Below, piece by piece: positions 34,294-43,699 of a DNA stretch of 64,000 bases. Under the pieces are notes generated by a model. That model was not told the origin of the DNA and searched no databases. It was given only the letters and a program-made list of their open reading frames with translations. Both the position numbers and the translations under genes were made by a program. Every line of letters begins with the position of its first letter. Position 1 is the stretch's first letter. The stretch covers positions 133,437,272 to 133,501,271 of the forward strand of contig CM045989.1 in the NCBI GenBank assembly GCA_025175895.1, written 5' to 3'. The DNA is from Wurfbainia villosa. Taxonomy: Eukaryota > Streptophyta > Magnoliopsida > Zingiberales > Zingiberaceae.

Positions 34294-35812
34294 TGTTAGG
34301 AACATTGTGCCCGCTGGAAGGGGGGGGTGAATGGCGCATTGGCTTGTCGATAGATTACGATCGCGTTTGTCTCTACAACACTTGTTAATGCAGCAAAATA
34401 TATAATAACAAAAGTAAATACAACACAAGCAAAAGAGACAATACGATATAACGTGGTTCGGAACCGAATGGTTCCTACTCCACGGATCAAGCTCAAACGA
34501 GCTCTAGCGATGCGTACAACACCACTAATCAAATAAACTCCTTCTCGACAACAAGTTGGAGGCGGAGAAACCTCTTACAATAATTCTTACAACAATAAGG
34601 ATGAAATACAAGCAAGATACAAATGAAATACACAAGAACATGTAAACAACACTTTACAAATGCGCTTTTGGATGCTTACTTTGTGGTTGCTTGAATTGCA
34701 CTTGGAGACCCTGATTTGCAGCAACAAATCGCCCCAAAAGCTCCCAAGAACTGGTTCCCAAATTCTCCTCCACGAGCTCCATTTAAAGCTGCTGCCTGGG
34801 CTAGATTTTGCCTATCAGTCGACTGCTCGGGACCATCAGTCGACTGATGCCACTATTGTCGTGAGACAACGGCTAGATCCATGTTGGAAAAATCCAACGG
34901 ATACACCATCATTCGACTGATCTTACCCATCAATCAACTGATGCCTCAATCAGTCGAGTGGTCGGGCTGATCACTCGACTGGAGAACATTCTGTGCCCGA
35001 AATCCCGACCACCAGTCGATTGATCACAAGATTAGTCGACTGCTCTGGCCAGCAGTCGACTGACCACCTCTAGCAGTTGACTGCTAGGGCACATCCCACA
35101 GTCAAATCCTAGTTGACTCACATCAGTCGACTGACTCATGGTCCCAGTCGACTGATACACCTCAAACATGAGGTTTTAACCCAAGTATGGTGCCCCCATA
35201 CTTGCTAGACCACCCATAGCCTAGACCTAAGCCTTCTAGTCATCTCCGTCAGTCTCGCGCCTATCGGATCCCTCCAAGTCATCCATGACTTGTTCATCCA
35301 TACGCTAGCCTTCAGGTGCTTCCATCAGCTATTGTCATGCTAACGGTGTCTACACCGCCAAGGCACATTGGACTTATGTTGTCAAGACTCCGTTTGAACT
35401 TTACGTCGCCAACCATTGGACTTATGCTACCAAGACTCCCGCTTGAATTTTATGCCGCCAATATCAAACCCCTTGGACTTCTCAAATGCCAAGACTCAAG
35501 CTTGGACTTTCCCTTGCCAATCCATGTTGGACTTTCCATGCCAAGACCTATGCTTGGACTTTTCTTGCCAACCCATGTTGGACTTTCCTTTGCCAAGACC
35601 CATGCTTGGACTTTACATGCCAAGTACTCAAGCCTTGGACTTTTTCCATGACAATGGTCAAACCATCCTCAAACATCAAATACTAATCTGGGTCGATTGC
35701 ATCAGCAATCTCCTCAACATATGTCAGACATCAATGTTAGACATCCATGTCAAACATCAAAAGAGTCAAACTCGAGTCCGATCAATCGTGACCTGGGCCG
35801 ATTGCACCAACA
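34294..35812 (-). repeat. Element C 5' LTR
   Basis: 1519 bp, from TGTTAGGAACATT to GCACCAACA. The palindromes are of the CAGTCGACTG type throughout (34815-35160). It differs from the 3' LTR by scattered substitutions and small indels, so the insertion is not recent. Confidence 0.92.
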
Positions 35813-37790
35813 CTGAGCTCGATCGGTCGAGGTAGTTCATAAGTTCTCGGTCTAATTGAAGTGCTAGTATTTTCCCGAAGTAGGAAAGAGAGGAGGAACA
35901 AAAAATCAAGCTCGGCCGATGGAGGCAGTTTGTAAGTCCTCGGTCCTGTTGAAGTGCTAATATTCCCTCGAAGTGAGAAGCAGGGAGGAGCGAAGAGCTG
36001 AGCTCGGTCGACCGAGGTAGTTTGTAAGACCTCTGTCCAATTGAAGGGCTAGTAGTATTCCCCTAAAGTAGAGAAGTGGGAAGGAACGAAGACAGAGCTC
36101 GACCGACCGAGGAAGTTCGTAAATCCTTAGTCCGACTGAAGGGCTAGTAGTATTCCTCTGAAGTAGGGAAGTGGAGAGGACAGAAGAGCCGAGATCGGTC
36201 AGCTGAGGCAGTTTGAAGTCTTTAGTCTAATTAAAGTGCTAGTATTCCCCCAAAGTAGGGAAGTGGAAAGGAGTGAAGAGCCGAGCTCAGTCGGCTGAGG
36301 TAGTTCGTAAGTTCTCGGTCCAATTGAGATGCGTCAAAGAAGTATAATTCCCTCGAACATGTGAATCGAGGAGGACTCTACTCAGCTAAGGCAATTCGTA
36401 AGCCCTCGATCCGGTTGGGATGCGGTGATGAAGTATAATTTCCTTGAACATGTGAAGCAAGGAGGACTCTGCCCAGCCAAGAAGTTCGTAAGCCTTGGTC
36501 CGATTGAGGTGTGTCAAAGAAGTATAATTCCCTTGGATATGTGAAGCGGAGAGGATTAGGTCCAGCTAAGGTCGTTCGTAAGCCCTCAATCCGGCTGGGG
36601 TGAGTCGAAGAAATATGATTCCTCCAGACCTATGAAGAGGGGAGAACTCTACCCAATCGAGGTAGTTTGTAAGCCCTCAGTCTGGTTAGAGTATATCTAA
36701 GAAGTATAATTCCTCCAAACATGTAAAGTGAGAAGAGCTCTGCCTAGATGAGACAGTTCATGATGTAATTGAGGAATTTCCAACAGTTCGTAAGCCTTCA
36801 GTCTGATTAGGATGCATTGAAGAAGTATAATTTCCCCGAACATATGAAGCGAAGAGGAATTTGCCCAGCCGAAGTAATTTGTAAGCCCTCGGTCTGGAGG
36901 GAATGCATCGAAGAAATATTTATCCCAATCGAGGTAATTCGTAAGCCCTCAGTATGGAGTATTTTTATATAGCAAAGTATTTTATTAGATCAGTCGAGGC
37001 AATTCTTAAGCCCTCGGTCCGACTCGGTGGTTTCATATAAAGTGTTGTCACGAAGTGAGTCGAGACAATTCATAAGCCCTCGGTATGGCTCGGTGCTTTC
37101 ATATAAAGTGTTGTTATGGAGTGAAGTGTTCCATTTAGCCTGGCCAAGGCAGTTCGTAAGCCCTCAGTCCAACTCGGTGCTTTAATATGAAGTGTTGTCA
37201 TGGAGTGAAGTGTTATATTTAGCCCAGCTGAGGTAGTCGTAAGCCCTTGGTCCGACCCGGTGATTTCATATGAAGTGTTGTCATGGAGTGAAGTGTTCCC
37301 TTTAGCCTGACCGAGGTAGTCTGTAAGCTCTTGATCCAACTAATTTTCACCTGCCAAGCTAAGGCAGTTTATAAGCCTTCGGTCAGACTCGAACATTTTT
37401 TTATGAAGCGATCTGGAGAGAAGTATTTTCACTTATCCTATTGAGGTAGTTTGTAAACCCTTAGCCCGATTCAGACATTCTTTTATGAATCGGTCTGGAG
37501 AGAAATATTTTCACCCGCCCAGTTGAGGCAATTCGTAAGCCCTTGACTCAACTCGACCATTCTTTTATGAAGCGATCTGGAGAAAAGTATTTTCACCTAC
37601 CTGACCGAGGTAGCTCATAAGCCCTCAATCTAACCAAGTTTATCTTTGTTGGAGGTATCATTATGAGGTGAAGTCTCCCCCTTCGACTAGAGTGCGGAAG
37701 AGAAGAGAAGTGTGATCGTCCAACCGAGATAGTTCGTTAACCCTCAGTCCAACTAAAGTGGGGCATATATGAGAAAGGACCCATTAACAT
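35813..37790. repeat. Element B minisatellite, right block, changing unit types
   Basis: The left-block unit continues to about 36340 (palindrome CTCGGTCGACCGAG at 36003-36016). It then changes to units with AAGTATAATTCC and CATGTGAAG (36340-36900), then TCATATAAAGTGTTGTCATGG units (36900-37340), then TTTTATGAAGCGATCTGGAG units (37380-37620). All types keep the core GTTCGTAAGCCCTCGGTCC. Confidence 0.9.
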
Positions 37791-37820
37791 CAGATTTATT
37801 TGAATATTCTGACTATTTCG

Positions 37821-37834
37821 TGGGGGAGGGGGGG
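37821..37834 (+). promoter_or_regulatory. Element B polypurine tract
   Basis: TGGGGGAGGGGGGG immediately precedes the 3' LTR start and would prime plus-strand DNA. Confidence 0.75.
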
Positions 37835-38678
37835 TCATGGCCAATGATACTACTAGAAATGGATCCTCGACTAGATACTTGTGGATTTGGAGAATACAGA
37901 TAGGGGAGGAAAGGAATAAGGTTCGAGGGGCCCAGTAGGAGCTAAAGGATGCGAGAGCTTAGATACTTGGAGCCTTGAGCATTCGGGAATCGGGAGCATG
38001 GGAGGTCAGGAGCTTAAAAGTGGGGACCTCGAGAGTCGAGAGCATGGGAAGTTGGGAGATCCGAAGTCGGGAACTCGACAACTGGGGAAATCGGGAGTTG
38101 AAGGAGTTAGAAGCTTGGAATCGGAAAGTCGAGAGTCAAAGGAGTCAGAAGTATGCAGGAGTTGGGGGTAAGAAGAGTCAGTAGTAGGAGGAGTCTTTAG
38201 TAAGAGGAGTTGGGAGCAGTTAGAGTCGAGAACTCGGGGACCACATATGAGATGCTTCTCAACAGCTGTCACATCCGATCTCCTAATATTGTGGCCCAAT
38301 GATAACTCTAAAACATGTGACAAGTCAGATGGAGATTCTCTGTAACGGTTATCCTCTAATTACCCATCAAAGGGCACAGCTAGTGAATAGATCCAGTCGG
38401 TGAAGTGAATGAGAGCTCCTATATAAGGGTCGGTTGAGGAAAAAACAAAAAGAGGCAACCTCTTATGAACATTTTTTCTCTATTAATTCCATCTTGCATT
38501 CTATTCTTTCTACATCTTCTTCTGTATAACTTAAACATCGGAGCAGTGTTGTCGGAGTATCGGTGCCCTCTAACTTATGTTATAGTGGATAGGAACTTAT
38601 TATAGTGAGGTCAACTATCCTTGAAAATTAGCTGTTCGAGAGGACTCGATGAAAATAGACTACTTCCTTGTCGCATCA
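37835..38678 (+). repeat. Element B 3' LTR
   Basis: About 844 bp from TCATGGCCAATG (expected TG mutated to TC, or start at 37838) to TCGCATCA. It contains a degenerate ~12-bp repeat (GGGAGTCGGGAGC-like) at 37970-38230, a TATA box at 38414-38423, and a pyrimidine-rich stretch. Its second half matches 12715-13073. Confidence 0.78.
38412..38424 (+). promoter_or_regulatory. TATA box in the B 3' LTR
   Basis: CTCCTATATAAGGG, a good plant TATA box. The matching segment is deleted in the 5' LTR copy near 12835. Confidence 0.6.
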
Positions 38679-38920
38679 ATAAGCAAACTAGGGAAGAAGA
38701 CTATATATACACCTATCGGATTAATTAAGAGAAGTTAGAACACCTAAATTATTAAAAAAAAGAAAGAAAGAAAGGAGTCACGATTTAGAATAAATGATAT
38801 AGAAAAAATGAAAAGAGCAAAGCATTCACATATGGATAAGAAAAAATAATTTTCGCTTAGATAAAAGTTGTTTCCTTAAAAATAATAATAGTCATTGGTG
38901 CAAAAAATAATAATAATCAT
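38679..38920. other. Unassigned AT-rich segment between element B and the pararetrovirus
   Basis: A simple-sequence-rich stretch (AAAGAAAGAAAGAAAG near 38760, AATAATAATA near 38880). It is the only part of the window that I cannot assign to a mobile or viral element; it may be older host spacer DNA. No gene seen. Confidence 0.5.
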
Positions 38921-38942
38921 GATTCTTGGACCATGTATGTCT
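38921..38942. repeat. 22-bp inverted copy of viral ORF1 start region at the virus end
   Basis: 38921-38942 is the exact reverse complement of 56280-56301, which is the viral sequence around the ORF1 start codon, next to the primer site. It abuts the left end of the integrated virus. Confidence 0.9.
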
Positions 38943-39216
38943 GTTACCAGATTTTTAAACAAACTAAATTTGATTTTTTTTTAATAAGCACGGAGTGCTA
39001 CAGTTGAGGACGGAGTGCTACAGTAACCTGCTACAGGACCGGTGCTACAGTGTTTTTCTACAGGACTTTTTTTTACATAAAAATATAAGAAAAATAACTA
39101 GCAAAGGAAGCTAAAATAAGAACAGAGTTGTGAAAGATAATAAGAGCAAAGGTTTCTGGGGAGTTCGAAAGATGCATGCTAGGTTCTTGATCTGGTCTCT
39201 TCTTCCCGATGAGTCT

Positions 39217-39304
39217 CACCTGTTACCAATCCATACTGCACCCCGACATTAGAGGTCTTATGTGTTGCCTCTGTCAGCACAGGTTTTACCAATTTATTGG
39301 TAAC
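39217..39304 (-). promoter_or_regulatory. Leader stem-loop of the virus, R1 copy
   Basis: CTGTTACCAAT (near 39220) pairs with ATTGGTAACAG (near 39295), an 11-bp stem in the transcribed leader. Leader hairpins in this family support ribosome shunting; function here is inference. Confidence 0.55.
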
Positions 39305-39604
39305 AGTTACCTTCTCAAGGGAAGGAAAAGGATTGGGGGATTATTAGATCAGAAAAAGAAGTTCTAAGATGCATTTTTCGATCCCCAGAAGCCAAAACGT
39401 TTAGCCTTGCATTATAGAAAAGAAATAGCTTTACTAGAAACACAATGGATTTTACAAGTGAAATTACAAGGGGAAATACTTACAAATGAGTCTGTAAGGC
39501 CAAGAACACTCACACTAACTGATTACACTTACACACAAGAACTTAAAACACACTGGAAGAACTAACTGCTGGGAGAGGGATATCTCCGGGGAAAGACAAT
39601 GACC

Positions 39605-39618
39605 TCCATTTATAGGGG
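39605..39618 (-). promoter_or_regulatory. Viral promoter TATA box, R1 copy
   Basis: The - strand reads CCCCCTATAAATGGAGG, like the TATA boxes of plant pararetrovirus full-length promoters, downstream of ORF4 and upstream of the leader. Confidence 0.65.
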
Positions 39619-39797
39619 GAGAAGAAGCTGTTGTCCTGCGAGTGCTGGAACATATTAGTAGTAGTGGAAATATCACGGGTGGAAAGTGTTTCTGAGAGGT
39701 GTCACGGGTTGATACTGTAGATGTCATGTCTTAGTCCTGTGATTGTCCTTCTGGTACTGTGACTGTCCTTCTTGTGTCACGGGTGTTGTCCTTGTGC

Positions 39798-41371
39798 TTA
39801 TCCTTCCATCATGTTTTCCAGATTTCTTTCTGCCACCGAATCTAATGAGTTTGTGTCATCTGGGCCAGGCCGAGCTGGTGGGCTGATCTGCTGCAAATTT
39901 TCTCGATATTGATGGGCTGTTAGCCTGGTCTTCTTTAATATCCATTCGGTATTTCTGTTCTTATAATGTTGTAGTAAAGCCTAGTGCTGAGTAGTTATTT
40001 TGAAGGGAAAGAACTTCTTTGCATAATTTTTATCCCAATAAATTTTTCTGTATATGTTTCAGTAGCAAGAGTGTATGTTGATGTTGGAAAAGATGTGGCT
40101 TCATTATAAGTCCAAAGCCATTGTGATCCTTGTATTAATGCTCTTCAGTGCTTTAATTGCTCTGCCGGGGTTGGGAGTGCTTCCCAATTTAAGTCCTCAT
40201 CAGAGGGGTAGAATTCAGATATAACCTCCTCTTTAGAAAATCCACTCTGGACATCCAGTTTAATGACATGTCGAGCTGGTTCTATGCGAAGATTTATCCA
40301 TTCAGGAGGAGAACTGTCAAATGTATATAGTATGGTGTTTTGAAAGACTTCTTCTTCTATAAGATGTCTAACACATTCTCCAAGTTTGGAGGGGAAGTGT
40401 TCTGTTGATTCTATGTTAAATACCCATAATTTATGGAGTAGACCATAATCCATGAGTGTAAAATGTGTAATTGTTTTTCCCTTGTATCTTAATTCTTTGA
40501 AATGTCTCAAGTCAATGTTTGCTCGTCTAAAGCTGTAAAGAAGTTGACAATTGCATCCCCATTTGTAGGCTTCTTGTGAGCATGTACTGAACTTATTTTG
40601 ACATTTAAGTTTGGAGTTAAATTCTCCTTCGTAGCTGATGGTGATGCCTTCTTGAGGATGTTCATGTACCCATTTAAGGGCTTCTTGTATTTGGCAAAAA
40701 TCAAGCCATGCTGATTTTTCCCCAAGGGACCTGATGTAAGAACCTAAGTCTGCTGGGAGGTTGTTTAAGGAAATATCTGTCTGTTATTTTTCTTCGTTTT
40801 TTGTAACTACTTCTGAGTATGTGATTTCAGAGCTTGCCCTTGTCAATGTAGGAGATGTAGGAGTCATAGGGCCTGTTGCTATTTGTTTTCCCTTTAATAA
40901 GGTGTTGATGAAAAAGTGTGGTCCAGCACTTTGTCTTACTGCAGCAAATGCTTCTTCTAATGAGTAAAAACCTTTGTAAGAAGAATGTTTATCACTCCCT
41001 AGAATTACTGTTTTCACTTCTTCCCATGTAGCATATACTCCTGCATGTGATCCGGTTAATATGCCATAATAGAAGAACTTTTTCCCCAGTGGATTTTCTA
41101 CTATTGTTTGGAAGTAGTTTACTAGAGCATGTATGACTGCGATCTTTTGTTTTGTTGCTCCTTGTACTGTGGGCAGGTGCCATATATTGTCAATTAAGCA
41201 TTTTTGTACCTGGTCCAGAGTTTATCTTTCTTCAAATAGAAATTGTTCAGTATCTGAATATTGAGGTAGTTCTTGTTGTCCAAATGTCATGACTCTTCGT
41301 GGTGTATTTGTGTAGTCATAGTTAAAACTATTATTTTTGTTGAACATAAAGGATCTTTTATGTCTATCCAT
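39798..41371 (-). pseudogene. Viral ORF4, R1 copy: viroplasmin/transactivator-like protein
   Basis: ATG at 41371; the frame spans about 524 codons, near the usual length of caulimovirus transactivator/viroplasmin. A Cauli_VI-type (RNase H1 N-terminal-like) domain is seen at about 41085-40935: FFYYGILTG, GVYATWEEV and SYKGFYSLEEAF. In known viruses this protein builds inclusion bodies and helps translation of later ORFs. Lesions: TAA near 41222, TAA near 40785 (shared with R2), TGA near 40147, and loss of one T near 40040. The bases before the ATG (TTGTACCTTTCAG) resemble a splice acceptor, as expected if ORF4 is made from a spliced RNA. No repair is attempted here. Confidence 0.78.
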
Positions 41372-41401
41372 TGAACCTGAAAGGTACAATTATGTAAGTA
41401 G

Positions 41402-41468
41402 TCTTGAAAGTGTATCTGCTAGAGAATTATTAATTCCTTTTATATGTTCCCATTATTAATTCCCAGTG
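41402..41468 (-). pseudogene. C-terminal end of viral RNase H
   Basis: The frame HIKGINNSLADTLSR matches the end of pararetrovirus RNase H, followed by a stop shortly before ORF4. Its N-terminal part is missing: the other side of the copia insertion (50514) resumes in the RT connection region. I infer that roughly 100 codons were deleted at the insertion. Confidence 0.75.
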
Positions 41469-41806
41469 TATCCAATGGACCCTCCATCTGTGTTTTGTAT
41501 ATTACAAAAGGAGAAATACTCGAGTTACATTCGAGTCTAAAACTAATTTTTACAACAAGAATTTTAGGAGAAAGGCACGACACGCAGGCCGTATTAAGAA
41601 TTACAACACACAATCACAAACTTTTGGGACTAGGCCATAACCATGCACCATGTCAATTTTAACTTTTAAAAGACATCGGATATTTTATTATGTTTGAAAA
41701 ATTGCTAATGCAATTATCAACTCATAATAAAATTTATCCTACTTCTATATATAAAATAGAGAAAAACTATTTTTATACGATCTTTCGCAAGTGGCTCTGA
41801 TACCAC
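41469..41806 (-). repeat. Second copy of the copia leader with primer site
   Basis: Homologous to 48385-48710 in the leader of the same element. The PBS (- strand TGGTATCAGAGCCA, 41793-41806) adjoins the LTR at 41807. It implies that a second copia copy once joined here, head to tail, and was cut back. Confidence 0.85.
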
Positions 41807-43616
41807 TGTAGGGAATTCTTTATGCCAAATAGCATATGCGCAACGGAAAAATTAGGATCCCTTCCTAGTGATCCTTGCGAAAGAAAACCTCGTACAAAAT
41901 AAATTTCTCTAAAACCAAACCTATCTTATAGGAGAGGATTACCTTTGTTGCGTGCCCTTGTTAATCCCGCTTTTCCTTTTGGTTTGTTGGATCTTTAGCA
42001 CGCAAAATGTCCGCCTCTATATGTATCCACACGAGCAAGCTCTTGTCTCACAAAAGAAACTAGAAGAGCTCTCCTTTCCTTCTTGCTAGAGAAGTCCCTA
42101 AAGGAGAGGAAGCTAGGGAAAAAGAGAAAGGAAGAAGAAGACTATTCTTCTTGCTAGCCTACACTCACAAAACCACACAACAAAGCTTCCACCAAGCTCT
42201 CAAGCTTCACACAACAACCAAAAATCTCTTGCTTTGGCCGGCCACTCCATGGAGTCTTTTATAGGGTTGGAAAAACCCTTTCACCTCCTAACATTCAATG
42301 CAATCCATTGCATTGAGACACAATCAAACAAGGAGTTGGCTTCCTTGTTTGGCCGGCCACTTAAGGAGACAAAAACCACTTTGTCTCCTTCCACCTCATC
42401 TAGCTTAGGTGGCATGCTTATGTGGCATGCTCGTGTGGCATTCATGCATGTTGAATTAATCTTATTAATTCAATAAGCTTATGTTATCATATTGAATTAA
42501 TCTCATTAAATCAATAAGGTAACATATTGAATTAATCTCATTAAATCAATAAGCTAAAATTCTCATTAAGCGTAAAGTCCAAAAACCATTTTGTACTTAA
42601 GCTTATTCCCAAATTATTCTAGTCAAACTAGAATGCACTAATTCTTCTAATCATCATACTCTTTGTGTATGACCCTATAGGCTCTCATAACGTTGGCAGT
42701 GGATCTAAACTCTTTTAGATACACAAGCAATGAGCGACATCTAGCAATACATCATTGCTACCCAAGTTACGAAATAAGTCAAGATCCGACTAACCTTTCC
42801 GTGACTACTATAATGTATGACCGTATCCTTCTATCCTTGATATCAGATTGATCAATGAGGCATAGACCGTGTCATCCTCGATCAATCTATGTGTTTCTTG
42901 ATCCCTGAGTAAACTAACTCAAACAAATGAGCTCAATATCTCATATTGACTCATTTGAGCATGGCCATGCATTTTAGTAGTTCTACTCAATCAAGGGGCC
43001 CACCGATATCACTCTCGTCATATGAGAGGGATAGATCCCATCTACATCACTCACATCCCTCCGCATAATTTGTTATATACCCAGTAATCGCCTTTATGGT
43101 CCACCCTGTTACGGGTGACGTTTGACGATACCAAAGTACATAATTCCTTATGTAGGGAACCGTAGTGACTTCAGGTTTGAGGACTATTCATACCAATAGT
43201 CACATGAGAAAGTTTATGACACTCATATAACGATCCATGAAACTGTCTCATGGCGGGTCAGTTCAGTATATATTCTCTAATATATACCCATGTGTCAACT
43301 TGATATCATATATCCATGACTTGTGAGATCAAGTCATCAATCGACCTACATGCTAGTCTTTATGTATTAATATTGCCCTTGCATATTAATAATTGACTAG
43401 GAACATTTAGGAAAGTATTCTCTACAGCCTCTCATAATCAATTCTGCCAATTGATGTGCTGTAGATAAGAACCTACTTTTCTAGGGCATTATTATATTTA
43501 ATTTAATGCACAAGCAAGATGTAAATATAATAACCAATCCTTTGCCTTTATTGAATATGATACAAAATGTTCCCTTTTCAACCATCACATGATTGGCTCT
43601 AGGGCTATAACTAACA
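41807..43616 (-). repeat. Copia copy 1, 3' LTR
   Basis: 1810 bp, from TGTAGGGAATTC to GGCTATAACTAACA. A TATA box on the - strand (CCCTATAAAAGACTCC) is at 42253-42268. AT-rich ~45-bp repeats (GAATTAATCTCATTAAATC) lie at 42450-42550. Confidence 0.93.
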
Positions 43617-43699
43617 ATCTCCCACTAGCACTAGTACCAATCACTATGATATCTAATACCTAGTGACCTAGTGTGACCATCATGCTTCCTCTGCCAAAG

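Larger units (their letters stand above)
20612..35812 (-). mobile_element. Element C: gag-only (TR-GAG-like) LTR retrotransposon, split by element D
   Basis: On the - strand: 5' LTR (35812-34294), PBS with TTGGTATCAGAG (complement of initiator Met-tRNA), gag, a ~2-kb non-coding interior, a polypurine tract AAAAAGGGGGAGAT, and 3' LTR (22118-20612). LTRs of ~1.51 kb start TGTTGGTGC and end CCTAACA. The 5-bp target duplication CTGAG is exact. There is no protease, integrase, RT or RNase H, so C is non-autonomous, like described TR-GAG elements. Element D (26561-33326) interrupts gag. The 3' LTR/interior junction is triplicated. Confidence 0.9.
9605..38678 (+). mobile_element. Element B: non-autonomous Tat-like LTR element, heavily interrupted
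   Basis: B is reconstructed from matching LTR sequence at 12715-13073 and 38290-38678, a primer site at 17350, a gag remnant at 17400-18450, a minisatellite on both sides of element C, and a G-rich tract before the 3' LTR. The ancestral interior, without C and hAT, is only about 5.3 kb and has no RT, RNase H or integrase. B is therefore a non-autonomous gag-plus-minisatellite element that would depend on pol from a relative such as A. The 5' end of its 5' LTR is presumed to be left of A, outside the window. Confidence 0.72.
38943..41298 (-). repeat. Viral terminal repeat, copy R1
   Basis: Near-identical to 56321-58693 (R2) with only scattered differences. It contains the viral ORF4 (most of it), promoter and leader. 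It ends five bases into the primer site (TGGTA). Confidence 0.92.

Noticed and set aside
42234..42476. ORF repeated in all copia LTRs (also at 49138-49380)
   Set aside because: Lies antisense over the promoter region of the LTR; conservation follows from LTR duplication and the third copy does not keep the same frame.
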